Source of the DNA: Palleronia sp963776705
GTDB lineage: Bacteria; Pseudomonadota; Alphaproteobacteria; Rhodobacterales; Rhodobacteraceae
Assembly: GCA_963776705.1 (NCBI GenBank)
Contig: CAVZOA010000041.1
Coordinates: 181,873-245,872, forward strand
Length of the DNA: 64,000 nt
Direction of reading: 5' to 3'
In this document: one piece after another, positions 8,981 through 16,999 of the stretch
Layout of the letters: each line of letters starts with the position of its first letter
Position numbering within the stretch: the stretch's first letter is position 1
Position numbers and translations under genes: made by a program
The notes under the pieces: generated by a model
Told to the model about the DNA's origin: nothing
Seen by the model: only the letters and a program-made list of their open reading frames with translations
Database searches by the model: none

Positions 8981-9357
8981 TTAATCTTGAAGCAAACGGA
9001 GCGGGAGCAGCCGATCCTTGAGTTGTGCCGAGCGCTCGATCTCATGGTCGAGACGCGCCAGGACGTGGCCCCGCCACTCACCCAGATTAAGGATACGTTG
9101 TGCGAGCCCTTCTGGATGCAGGCTCAACCGCAAGACGTTTACGTCCCCTCGAGGAGGTGGGGTGCGACGCCGATCATCAGGGCCGTTGCCGCCGCATTCG
9201 CGGAAAGCATTGTCCAGTGCCGGTCCACCGCCATTGCCGGATGGGGAAGATGGCCGTGCAGGATGCGGTCGATCGCCTGCCGTGCTGCTTGAAGCTCGGG
9301 CGCATCCAGAGGGTTCTGCGGAAAATGCGCGGCATAGCCTGCCGCGACGAGGATCAT
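8981..9357 (-). pseudogene. Remnant of an MmyB-type XRE transcriptional regulator
   Basis: C-terminal ligand-binding-domain fragment of an MmyB-like helix-turn-helix regulator. One frame reads MILVAAGYAAHFPQNPLDAP and then AMAVDRHWTMLSANAAATAL, the typical MmyB strand. After APHLLEGT (about 9145) the match moves to another frame, NVLRLSLHPEGLAQRILNLG followed by EWRGHVLARL. The helix-turn-helix half should lie upstream on the minus strand but is absent; the IS21 remnant starts there instead. The C-terminal end is also lost. Both truncation and frameshift show a dead gene. Confidence 0.65.
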
Positions 9358-9514
9358 TCACTCTTCAGACTGACCGCACGCAGCGTCCTTGATAAACGGC
9401 GTCACAGCTGAGCCAATGGCAGTCCGGAGTTCCGAAGGCAGACCTACAGCTCGCTGGTGGGCTCAAGTCGGCCCGACACATCGGAAGCTCCCATATGCGC
9501 CCAAACCTCTGCGT

Positions 9515-9582
9515 ATTCCACGGAAGATGGGCATCGATTCCACGGCATCGTGGGCAGCCATTCCACGCCTCGGGCAGTGTGG
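9515..9582. repeat. IS21 terminal direct repeats
   Basis: The motif ATTCCACGG/C occurs at 9515, 9537 and 9560, 22-23 bases apart, each followed by a GGGCA-containing stretch. Short direct repeats at the ends are characteristic of IS21-family elements, where they bind the transposase. They lie just past the 3' end of istB, which marks this as the right end of the element. No second end is visible because the istA side is deleted. Confidence 0.5.
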
Positions 9583-9599
9583 CCGACGGGTGCATGGGG

Positions 9600-10382
9600 T
9601 CAGTCCCGACCGGTCTGGTCAAGCGGTTTCATCCCGGCCACGCGCTTCCGCATGCTCTCGCCGGAGAGAGGCAGGCGGTGGGCGTTATGGACGAGCCGGT
9701 CCAGGATGGCATCTGCCAGGGTCGGGTCGCCGATGGCCTCGTGCCAGTGCTCGACCGGAAGCTGGCTGGTGACGATCGTGGAACCGCGGCCGTGGCGGTC
9801 TTCGAGGATCTCCAGCAAGTCACGCCGGTCCGGCGCGGGCAGGACTGACAGGCCCCAATCGTCGAGGATGAGCAGTTCGGTCCGCTCGAGGGCTTTCAGC
9901 ATCCTGGCGTGCCGACCGTCTCCGCGGGCGGTGGCGAGCGCCTCGAACAGCTTCGGCACCCGGTGATAGGCGACGCGTCGGCCGTCCCGGCAGGCCTTGT
10001 GGCCAAGGGCGCAGGCGATCCAGCTCTTTCCGAGGCCGGTGGGTCCGGTGATGAGCAGGTTCTCATACCGGCCGATCCAGGCGCCGTCGATGAGGTGCGC
10101 CATCACGGCGCGATCGATGCCGCGTGGGGCGCGCAGGTCGAGATCCTCTACACAGGCGGCCTGGCGGAGGGCGGCGAACTTGAGGCGGGTGGTCAGCCGC
10201 TTGGTGTCCCGTTCGGCGGCCTCGCGATCGACCAGAAGGCCCAGGCGGTCTTCGAAGCCGAGGCTGTCGAAGGTGGCCTCGGCCTGGCGCTGCTCGTCCA
10301 GTGCCTTGACCATGCCGGTGAGGCCGAGGGCGATGAGCCGTTCGGAGGTGGGATGGATCAGCAAGGTGGGGTTTCCTTTCAA
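9600..10382 (-). CDS. istB: IS21-family helper ATPase IstB
   Basis: AAA+ ATPase of about 260 residues that assists the IstA transposase in target selection. Motifs are clear: Walker A GPTGLGKSW near residue 115, Walker B LLILDDWG near 170, and sensor I TIVTSQLPVEHWHEAI. The natural N-terminus (KGNPTLLIHPTSERLIALGL) requires the TTG at 10380-10382 as start codon, overlapping the istA stop, the usual coupled arrangement in IS21. The ATPase frame looks intact, but its partner is truncated, so this copy cannot transpose alone. Confidence 0.9.
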   Translation of the reverse strand: MKGNPTLLIHPTSERLIALGLTGMVKALDEQRQAEATFDSLGFEDRLGLLVDREAAERDTKRLTTRLKFAALRQAACVEDLDLRAPRGIDRAVMAHLIDGAWIGRYENLLITGPTGLGKSWIACALGHKACRDGRRVAYHRVPKLFEALATARGDGRHARMLKALERTELLILDDWGLSVLPAPDRRDLLEILEDRHGRGSTIVTSQLPVEHWHEAIGDPTLADAILDRLVHNAHRLPLSGESMRKRVAGMKPLDQTGRD

Positions 10383-10941
10383 TGGTAATAGCCCTGTCCG
10401 CGGATGTTCGGGTGCCGGAGCGGACGCCGGTCGGGGGCGTCTTCGAGGAAGGCGCTGTCGAGCCCGTTCTTCAGGATCGATCTGATCGAGGCGACGGAGC
10501 GGGCCCGGATCGACAATCCGCGCCGGCAGGCGGCATCGAGGCGGCCCGCCTCATAGCTCTTGGCCAGGGCGAGAACCCCAAGGCAGCTTCGAAAGCCCTG
10601 CTCGGGATGTGGGCGGTCGGCCATCACGGCCTCGCAGAATGCCGTCACCGACGGGCCGAGCTTCGCCGCCTGCGCCAGGACCCGGGCCGGCGTCCATTCC
10701 GCATGGCGACGGTGGGACGAGGGCATGTGCTCCGGGACCGTCACATGGCTGCGCCGGCCGGGGCAGCGCGGATGGCTGGCAACCCGTTGCCCCTTGTGGA
10801 AGATCTCGACGACGGCTCCGCAGACGCGGACATCGACCTCCTGCCGGATCAGCCTGAACGGCACGGAATACCACGAACTGTCGACCTCGACGTGATAGTC
10901 CGGCGCGACGCGGGCCCGCTTCCAGCGGGCGAACTGGTAGG
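10379..10941 (-). pseudogene. istA: IS21-family transposase IstA, C-terminal fragment
   Basis: Carries the C-terminal beta-barrel part of IstA (YQFARWKRARVAPDYHVEVD, then SWYSVPFRLIRQEVDVRV and KGQRVASHPRC) to the end GYYH. The N-terminal helix-turn-helix and the DDE catalytic core are missing because the frame runs into IS1111-type sequence at about 10940. Overlap with istB is normal. Not functional. Confidence 0.85.
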
Positions 10942-11028
10942 TGGCCGTCGCGCTGGCCAATCGTATGGCGCGGATCGTCTGGGCGCTCATCAAGACCGGA
11001 GACAGTTACCGGGCCAGTACGGCCTGAA

Positions 11029-11272
11029 CGGAACAGCCGGGGTGCGTCCCGGCATCGAGACGGTGAGGCGCGGCGTGAGGTGATGGCAACGGACGGCGAC
11101 ACGGTATTCGGGACACCCAGTTCGGACCGACGCGCCTTCGAGCGCGTGCCATTGATTTGGACCCGACCGCCGGCGGACTTCATCAGGGCGCGCAGCCAAG
11201 GCGCTGCATCTTCGACGCCGTACACATGGCCGCGACCGACCAGGTGCCGAACCCTAACAACGCCCTTGCCAC
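11029..11272 (+). ncRNA. Candidate IS1111 bridge/seek RNA region, copy 1
   Basis: Non-coding 3' end of the IS1111-type element, nearly identical to 18209-18453. The possible left guide GCCAAGGCGC lies at 11195-11204 inside a hairpin (GCAGC/GCTGC stem), and the possible right guide TGGCCGCG at 11227-11234. Most of the transposase gene is missing in this copy, so any RNA made here would have to act with a transposase from another copy. Existence of the RNA is inferred. Confidence 0.45.
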
Positions 11273-11313
11273 GCGGGAGCCATCCACACACGGTCCGAGA
11301 GACATTGGCGAAC

Positions 11314-12279
11314 GCGGCCAGGGACTGGATGGCGGCGCGAGCGGAGGACCTCCTGCCGGTGGAGTACTTCCACGTCGTCTTCACCCTGCCGGCGGAGATC
11401 GCCCGCATCGCGTACTGGAACAAGCGCGAGGTCTACGGGCTGTTGTTCAAGGTCTCGGCGGAGACGGTGACGACGATCGCCGCCGATCCCCGTCACCTCG
11501 GGGCGCGCCTCGGCATGATCAGCGTGCTCCACACCTGGGGCTCGGCACTTACGCACCATCCGCATGTCCACATGATCGTCCCCGGCGGCGGCCTGTCGCC
11601 GGATGGCGCCCGGTGGGTGTCCTGCCGCCCGGGGTTCTTCCTGCCCGTCCGGGTTCTGTCGCGGCTGTTCCGGCGCCTGTTCCTGGACGGGCTCTCGGCA
11701 CTCCATGAGGCCGGCAAGCTCGCCTGCTTCGCCGACCTTGGGGACCTGGCGGACCCTGTCGCCTTCGCCTCCTGGCTGGCGCCGCTGCGCAAGGTCGAGT
11801 GGGTGGTCTACGCCAAGCCTCCCTTCGGCGGGCCCGAGGCCGTGCTGGCCTATCTCGGCCGCTACACCCACCGCGTGGCGATTTCGAACAGCCGACTGGT
11901 CAGCGCCGATGCCGAGACCGTCGCGTTCCGCTGGAAGGATTATCGGATCAAGAACCGCGACCGCCTCAAGGTCATGCGGATCGCGACAGACGAGTTCATC
12001 CGCCGCTTCCTGATCCACGTCCTGCCGGACGGCTTCCACCGCATCCGTCACTACGGCCTGCTTGCCAGCGCGGGCCGCAAAGACACCATCGCCAGGGTTC
12101 GGGATCTCCTCGGGGCCCAGGGTCCGGCGGAACCCGGCGCAACCGATATCGACACGGCCCGGCCGCTGAGCCTGAGAGAGCCGTGCCCCGATTGTGGCGG
12201 ACCGATGCGGATCGTCGAGACATTCCGGCGTGGCGAGCGCCCAACTCCCCGTGCCCCACCCCGGAGGGCTGCCGCATGA
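11314..12279 (+). pseudogene. IS91-family (Y2) transposase, 3' part, copy 1
   Basis: Contains the rolling-circle-type transposase core: VEYFHVVFTLPAEIARIAYW, HTWGSALTHHPHVHMIVPGG (the HUH-type histidine motif), YLGRYTHRVAISNSRL (catalytic tyrosine region) and the C-terminal zinc-finger-like CPDCGGPMRIVETFRRGE. The zinc-binding N-terminus (about 75 residues) is cut off by the IS1111-type insertion and is absent in this copy. In-frame upstream codons come from IS1111 non-coding DNA, so the apparent start at 11080 is not meaningful. Confidence 0.85.
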
Positions 12280-12625
12280 TGACAGGGCCATCACCGTCGA
12301 TACCCCCGAGCCGGAGCAGGCACGCGATCCGGAACAAGCCTGGGCTGTGCCGCCGCATCGCCGTGCCGCTGAATCGGCATCGATCAACGGGCCCAACGCC
12401 ATGGAGCGGTCCCTCGGACCCGCGGAGCAACCACCCTCCGTCGATCCCAGTCCGGCCATCGTGCCCGCAAATTCATGCCGAGGTTGGCAACGCCGCTCCG
12501 CTTTCCCCATAGACCATCGCCAACACCCCGCGGCTTCCTCCTTGGGAGGTTTTCCAACGCGGGCCGAGGTCACGCCCGGACCCGCGCGACCGCCGCGGCC
12601 CGAATCGGAAAACCTTCACCAAACC
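12280..12625 (+). repeat. IS91 3' terminal region, copy 1
   Basis: Non-coding terminus conserved in the other copies. It contains an inverted repeat AGGTTTTCC (12547-12555) / GGAAAACCT (12607-12615) about 50 bases apart, close to the end, resembling the hairpin-forming replication end of IS91 elements. The match with copy 3 stops just after CACCAAACC at 12625. Confidence 0.6.
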
Positions 12626-12728
12626 GTACCTTCCGACTTCGTGGGCCGCCGCAATGCAGCTTCACCGTGCGTATCACTTGCCAGCCATCCGGTCGGGACC
12701 GACACGCACACGCACTGGCAACACGTCG
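12626..12728. other. Junction segment between IS91 copy 1 and the HxlR gene
   Basis: About 100 bases of single-copy DNA following the IS91 end. No gene or repeat is seen. It is the left edge of the 1.8-kb module held between two IS91 copies. Confidence 0.4.
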
Positions 12729-13451
12729 TCATGACGAGGGCGCGGAGATTATCTCCCGGGCTGGGCCATGCTCCGCAGGGGGCGTCTTGGCCATCGCATC
12801 GAAATTGAACCAGCGGCGCAGGCGGCGAACAAGCTTGGGCGCGCCATCGACCCGCAGTCGGCCGTCGTCCATGGCGGTCTCGAGCGCGACATCGCCGCGA
12901 TACACCCGGATCAGGTTCGCCAGCGTGGCATCGAGGTAGAGATCAGTTGGCCCGCCCGGATCGGACACGCAGAGATCGAGTTCCCCCGCTTGGCAGACGA
13001 ACCAGTAGAAGCGCTTGTGCTGCGGTTGGTCGGAAACAGTGAGGCGCACGACATGGCGGTCCGGCCCGAAGGCCGCCGGATCGACCGAGTATTCCAGCCC
13101 CCAGATCAGCAGACCAAGATCCAGTTCGCCCTCCTCGAGCTCTCGCCGCGTCCACCGCTGCCCCCAGATCCCAAGAGCGCCGACAAGGGGAAGGAATTCG
13201 GCTCCGGCCTGGGTCAGGTGATAGGTCCACGACTTGCCCGAAGCATTGCGCCGGCGCTGGACGAGACCCTCCGCCTCCAGCTGGCGCAGGCGCTTCGTCA
13301 GCACTGTGGCGGACATGTGCGGCACGCCGCGGTGGATGGCGTTGAACCGCTGCGCGCCGGCGCCGATGTTCCGGATGACGAGAGCGGTCCAGCGTTCGCA
13401 GAAGATCTCCGCGGCCTTGGCAATGGGGCAGAACTGGCCATAACCTTTCAT
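12729..13451 (-). CDS. HxlR-family transcriptional regulator
   Basis: Winged-helix regulator of 240 residues. The HxlR domain occupies residues 1-100: GYGQFCPIAKAAEIFCERWT, then FNAIHRGVPHMSATVLTKRL (recognition helix) and TYHLTQAGAEFLPLVGALGI. Residues 110-225 form an SCP2-like C-terminal domain found in a subset of this family. It is divergent from the methyltransferase gene, with 124 bases between the two starts, so it probably regulates that gene and itself. The pair lies between two IS91 copies, suggesting acquisition as cargo. The last residues (after VRRLRRWFNFDAM) vary in the family and could be altered by the nearby IS junction. Confidence 0.85.
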   Translation of the reverse strand: MKGYGQFCPIAKAAEIFCERWTALVIRNIGAGAQRFNAIHRGVPHMSATVLTKRLRQLEAEGLVQRRRNASGKSWTYHLTQAGAEFLPLVGALGIWGQRWTRRELEEGELDLGLLIWGLEYSVDPAAFGPDRHVVRLTVSDQPQHKRFYWFVCQAGELDLCVSDPGGPTDLYLDATLANLIRVYRGDVALETAMDDGRLRVDGAPKLVRRLRRWFNFDAMAKTPPAEHGPAREIISAPSS

Positions 13452-13575
13452 GTCAGCCTCTCATGTCCTCTCGAGACTACCGCGGATTTTCCAAGCTGAA
13501 TACTTCATTCCGTGGAGTATCCGTCGACGCGCCTGCCCGGCACACTCCCTCGCAAGCCAGCGAAGGGAGACAGCA
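13452..13575. promoter_or_regulatory. Divergent HxlR/methyltransferase control region
   Basis: This 124-base gap must hold both promoters. It is locally richer in A+T around 13483-13520 and contains an ATACT (13500-13504) / AGTAT (13516-13520) inverted repeat with 11 bases between the arms, a plausible dimeric HxlR site. A GGGAGA ribosome-binding site precedes the methyltransferase ATG. No experimental basis; the operator is a guess from symmetry and position. Confidence 0.35.
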
Positions 13576-14376
13576 ATGGACATCGACACGTTGAGCCCCG
13601 AAGCCCGCATGTGGGGCGACCCTGGCAGATCCTACGACGGGATCTCGTTCGGGCTATCCGACACGATATCGCACACGGTCCAGGCGCTTTGGCCACGGCC
13701 CGGCGAGCAAATCCTCGATATCGGCACAGGTACCGGCTGGGGCGCCCGGCTCGCGGCCTGGCGCGGCGCCAACGTCACTGGTGTGGATATTGCCCCAGGC
13801 ATGGTCGAGGCGGCGGAGACGCTGTCGGCCGGTCTCTATCATCGCCCCGTCTTTCGACGCGGGGCCGCAGAAGCACTCCCCTTTCCCGACAAAAGCTTCG
13901 ATGGGGTGCTCTCAACCTATGGCGTCATCTTCTCGAGCGAGCCGACCCGGGCCGTTGCGGAGATGGCGCGGGTGCTGCGACCGGGTGGCCGCCTGGCGCT
14001 GGCGACCTGGGCCGATGATCCCGAGGGCTACATCGCGAGTTTCTTCGGCTTGGTTGGCGCGTGGTCCGACGCGCCCCCGCCACCCGCCTCGCCCTTCGAC
14101 TGGGGCCGTCCGGACTGGTTACGGGAGACGCTGGGCGCCTTCTTCGAGATCGAGGTGCGCGAACAGATGACGACGCTCTATGCGCCGGACGTGGAGACGG
14201 TCTGGGCCGAATACGTCCAGGGGTTCGGGCCAGTGGCGGCCACCCATGCCTCCCTACCACCGGCCCGGCGCGACGCCTTCCGAGCAGCCTTCGAGGACTT
14301 TCACCGGCCCTACGAGACCGCCTCGGGTCTGACGATACCGCGCCTTGCATTGGTCCTCCGCGGCGTACGCCTCTGA
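13576..14376 (+). CDS. Class I SAM-dependent methyltransferase
   Basis: Cytoplasmic protein of 266 residues with a Rossmann methyltransferase domain. Motif I reads ILDIGTGTGWGARLAAWRGA near residue 48, then VTGVDIAPGMVEAAETL (motif post I), LPFPDKSFDGVLSTYGVIF (motif II) and EMARVLRPGGRLALATW (motif III). It resembles UbiE/Methyltransf_11 proteins of unknown substrate that are often paired with HxlR regulators. ATG 13576 follows GGGAGACAGCA and is preferred over an upstream in-frame ATG at 13450 that would overlap the regulator start. It is the only enzyme in the IS91-bracketed module, so a role in modifying or detoxifying a small molecule is possible but unproven. Confidence 0.85.
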   Translation: MDIDTLSPEARMWGDPGRSYDGISFGLSDTISHTVQALWPRPGEQILDIGTGTGWGARLAAWRGANVTGVDIAPGMVEAAETLSAGLYHRPVFRRGAAEALPFPDKSFDGVLSTYGVIFSSEPTRAVAEMARVLRPGGRLALATWADDPEGYIASFFGLVGAWSDAPPPPASPFDWGRPDWLRETLGAFFEIEVREQMTTLYAPDVETVWAEYVQGFGPVAATHASLPPARRDAFRAAFEDFHRPYETASGLTIPRLALVLRGVRL

Positions 14377-14580
14377 GCAGTGGCACCACGATTCCTGCTG
14401 CTTGGCCAACGCTGGTGCCATCGAGATCTGGCTGTCTTTACGACCGGCCCAAGGACGAAGCCGCTCCGCGGCATTGGCGCTCTTGGCGGGTGTCGGGCAC
14501 TGATCTGATCTCCGCGCATTCGGGAATGGGCGCGCCTGGCTGACGATTGGGATCTCTCAATCGACAGACAGGAGGGTTCC

Positions 14581-15357
14581 ATGACGGAGGAGAGGATTTC
14601 GCCGCTGCGGGCGCGGATGATCGAGGACATGCGTATCCGCGGGATGGGCGAGAAGGCGCAGAAGGCCCATATCCGGGCGCTGAAGGATTTCGCGTCGTTT
14701 CTCGGTCGCTCGCCGGACACGGCCACGCCGGACGACCTGCGCGCCTACCAGCTTCACATGACCGATACCGGTGTCACGCCATCGACGTTCAACATGCGGA
14801 TCGTGGCGCTGAGGTTCTTCTTCGGCATGACCTGCGGCCGCGAGGAGATGAAGCGGTACATGCAGTTCCGCACCGAGCCGCGGAAGCTGCCCGTGGTGTT
14901 CAGCGTCGAGGAAGTCTCCGACCTGCTGATGGCCGCGCCGGGACCCGGGCTGAAGTACCGCGCCGCGCTCAGCATTTCATATGGCGCGGGCCTCAGGGCC
15001 GCCGAGGTCTGCAACCTCAAGATCGGCGACATCGACAGCGACCGGATGCTGATCCATGTCGAGCAGGGCAAGGGGGGCAAGGACCGCAAGGTCATGCTGT
15101 CGCCGGGGCTGCTGGAGTTGTTGCGCAACTGGTGGCGCGAGGCCCACCCCGAAGGCTGGCTCTTTCCCGGCAAGCCGAGGATCAACCCGATCTCGCCGCG
15201 GCAGCTGAACCGGGCGTTCACCTCGGCGAAGAACATGGCGGGGATCGCCAAGCCGGCCACGCTGCATACGCTCCGCCACAGCTTCGCCACGCATCTGCTC
15301 GAGGCGAACACGGATGTCCGGGTGATCCAGGTCCTGCTCGGCCACGGCCCGAGCTGA
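14581..15357 (+). CDS. IS91-associated tyrosine recombinase, copy 2 (frameshift near the end)
   Basis: Phage-integrase-family recombinase, 258 residues in this frame. The SAM-like N-terminal domain runs from MTEERISPLRARMIEDMRIR. The catalytic domain shows GLRAAEVCNLKIGDID (first Arg), GKGGKDRKVMLSP (Lys) and HTLRHSFATHLLEANTDVRV (His-Arg-His box). After LLGHGP the frame ends early; moving two bases gives LTTTAQYTHVATKMIRDTVS with the catalytic tyrosine and a natural stop at 15468-15470. Copy 3 has exactly the same disruption, so it predates duplication and this recombinase is probably inactive or needs recoding. RBS GGAGGG precedes the ATG. Confidence 0.85.
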   Translation: MTEERISPLRARMIEDMRIRGMGEKAQKAHIRALKDFASFLGRSPDTATPDDLRAYQLHMTDTGVTPSTFNMRIVALRFFFGMTCGREEMKRYMQFRTEPRKLPVVFSVEEVSDLLMAAPGPGLKYRAALSISYGAGLRAAEVCNLKIGDIDSDRMLIHVEQGKGGKDRKVMLSPGLLELLRNWWREAHPEGWLFPGKPRINPISPRQLNRAFTSAKNMAGIAKPATLHTLRHSFATHLLEANTDVRVIQVLLGHGPS

Positions 15358-15482
15358 CGACCACGGCGCAGTACACGCATGTCGCCACCAAGATGATCCG
15401 CGACACGGTCAGCCCCTACGAGATGCTGGCGAAGCTCCAGGATCAGACCGTGAAGCGAAGTCTGGAGTGACGGGGCGCCGGG

Positions 15483-15731
15483 GTGTCCCGGCCGAGGCTG
15501 GAGCTCGCCGACATCTTCCGTGAGCACGGTCCCGCGTGGCGGCGGGCCCATGCCGGTCATGTGGGCCTGACCCAGCTGAAGGTCATGTCGGCGATCGAGG
15601 CCTGCCGCACGGAGGCGCTCGGTGGGCATGTGGCGGCCTGCGCCAGGTGCGGACACCAGCATGTCGCCTACAACTCGTGCAAGAACCGGCATTGCCCGAA
15701 GTGCCAAGGTGAGCCAATGGATCGCCAATGA
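15483..15731 (+). pseudogene. IS91-family (Y2) transposase, N-terminal part, copy 2
   Basis: GTG start 12 bases after the recombinase's repaired stop. The protein begins SRPRLELADIFREHGPAWRR and has the N-terminal zinc-binding region CARCGHQHVAYNSCKNRHCP followed by KCQG. After KCQG (about 15709) the frame enters the left end of the IS1111-type element and stops at 15731. The continuation AARDWMAARAEDLLP is found at 18495, on the far side of the two inserted elements. Confidence 0.85.
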
Positions 15732-15737
15732 TGGGGT

Positions 15738-15973
15738 TGTCTAATCGCTTTTCTCGCGTCAAGCGCCACCCGCCTGAATGCGTGCCTGCCGGATGCATGG
15801 TTGTCTCCGCGGTCGGCATGGGCCGCCGCATGTTGGGCGTCGCGGGAAGAGCCTTCAATGTGGATGACGCACTCTGTCTGAACGATGGTGCAACCCCATC
15901 AACGGAATGGCCCGGCCCACGTCCCGGCAGGGACGCCTCCAGCGTTCGGAACCCGAACGCTATCCGCTGGATG
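15738..15973 (-). ncRNA. Candidate bridge/seek RNA region of IS110 element B
   Basis: Non-coding end downstream of the transposase. Read on the minus strand, it has TGATGGGGT (complement of 15893-15901), identical to the target's left side plus the GT core, and 26 bases further CATCCAC (complement of 15860-15866), which is the complement of the core plus the right side GTGGATG. One guide matching each side of the target and sharing the core is the bridge-RNA target-loop pattern. A hairpin GATGG/CCATC (15884-15900) overlaps the first guide. Transcription direction and RNA ends are inferred. Confidence 0.55.
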
Positions 15974-16999
15974 TCAGGTTGCGGCTCCTGGTTGCGGCTC
16001 GAAGACCTCGCCGGTCTTGAGCATCGCATGCATGATCACCGCCAGTTTGCGTGCCACCGCAACAGCGGCCCGCTTGAAGCCGATCCTTTCGCGCAGCCCG
16101 AGCCCCCATGTGCGCAAGTTGCTCTCGGCCCGGACGCGGGTCAGGATGATCGCCGCAGCCTCGTAGAGCAGCCAGCGCAGATGCCGGTCGCCGCGACGAG
16201 AGATGTGGCCGTCATAGTCGACCTCTCCGGATTGGTAGCGGCGCGTCGTCAGGCCGACCCAGGCCCCGACGGAGCGTGAGTTTCTGAAGTTGGCCGGGTC
16301 CTCGATGGCGGCGACGAAGGACGTGGCGGTGACCGCGCCGACGCCGGGGATCGACATGAGAAGGCGGCAATCGGTGCTCTGGCGTGCGGTTGCGACGAGC
16401 CGTGTCCCGAGGCCCGCCACCTGCGTGCGAAGGCTGCTCCAGGCCTCCAGCAACGGCAGGACGATGGCCGCGAGCTCCGCCTGACCGGCGAGAAGGTTGC
16501 GGACATTCCGCTCGAATGTGCTTCCCTTGCCGGCGGGAACGAGCAGGCCGAATGTCTTCATGACGCCGCGGATCTGGTTCGAAAGCTGGGTGGTCATCCG
16601 GACCAGTTGGTTGCGTGCCCCGACGAGCGTGCGTGTCAGCATGCTGTCGAACCCTTTCACGCGCACCTCGCGAAAGAACCCGACCTCGGCAAGATGAGCC
16701 AGACCGTCGGCATCGTTCGCGTCGGTCTTGTTCGGTGCCATGTCGAGCGCTGCCTTGGCATGCCGCGCGTCAATGCAGATCGCCGGCAACCCTCTGGCGC
16801 TGAGCGCGTGATAGAACCACACAGACAGCGGGCCGGTTTCGAACACGACACGCTTCACCGCCGGCGACCGTTTGCGAATGAGTGCCGCAATTGCCACTGG
16901 GTCGGTGAGGCACTTCCCTCGCCACACACGCTGACCGCCCCGCCGGATCGAAACGGCGGTCTCTTTCATCGACACGTCGAGGCCGATATAGTCTTCCAT
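15974..16999 (-). CDS. IS110-family transposase, element B
   Basis: 341-residue DEDD transposase. The RuvC-like N-terminal domain begins MEDYIGLDVSMKETAVSIRR (first Asp in GLDV), with ETGPLSVWFYHAL (Glu) and APNKTDANDADGLAHLAEVG (Asp-Asp). The C-terminal transposase_20 domain has LMSIPGVGAVTATSFVAAIE and the WVGLTTRRYQSGEVDYDGHI serine region. ATG 16999 is chosen because it starts directly at the conserved domain; a longer frame begins at 17032. The frame is intact, so this element may be active. It is unrelated in detail to the IS1111-type transposase next to it. Confidence 0.93.
   Translation of the reverse strand: MEDYIGLDVSMKETAVSIRRGGQRVWRGKCLTDPVAIAALIRKRSPAVKRVVFETGPLSVWFYHALSARGLPAICIDARHAKAALDMAPNKTDANDADGLAHLAEVGFFREVRVKGFDSMLTRTLVGARNQLVRMTTQLSNQIRGVMKTFGLLVPAGKGSTFERNVRNLLAGQAELAAIVLPLLEAWSSLRTQVAGLGTRLVATARQSTDCRLLMSIPGVGAVTATSFVAAIEDPANFRNSRSVGAWVGLTTRRYQSGEVDYDGHISRRGDRHLRWLLYEAAAIILTRVRAESNLRTWGLGLRERIGFKRAAVAVARKLAVIMHAMLKTGEVFEPQPGAAT

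Larger units (their letters stand above)
9515..10940 (-). mobile_element. IS21-family remnant (right end, istB, 3' half of istA)
   Basis: Contains the terminal repeats, a complete istB and about 185 codons of the istA 3' end. At about 10940 istA stops abruptly and the sequence becomes the last 90 bases of the IS1111-type transposase gene. The N-terminal half of istA and the left end of IS21 are therefore gone. The element sits against the MmyB remnant and probably caused its loss. Confidence 0.8.
10940..12625 (+). mobile_element. IS91/IS1111 compound element, copy 1 (3' part only)
   Basis: The order from left is: last 90 bases of the IS1111-type transposase gene, its 3' non-coding end with right inverted repeat (11273-11287), the 3' two thirds of the IS91-family transposase gene (11314-12279) and the IS91 terminal region to about 12625. 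The same series in the same order occurs at 18119-19702 and, inverted, at 23615-25300. The end is defined by comparison: copy 1 and copy 3 both end in CACCAAACC and then differ. Confidence 0.8.

Noticed and set aside
9365..9622. Small open frames between the MmyB remnant and istB
   Set aside because: They overlap the IS21 terminal repeats and have no recognisable domain or ribosome-binding site.
11080..12279. 399-residue IS91 transposase starting at 11080
   Set aside because: The first 78 codons are IS1111 non-coding end, not transposase; the real N-terminus is in the segment starting at 15483/26545.
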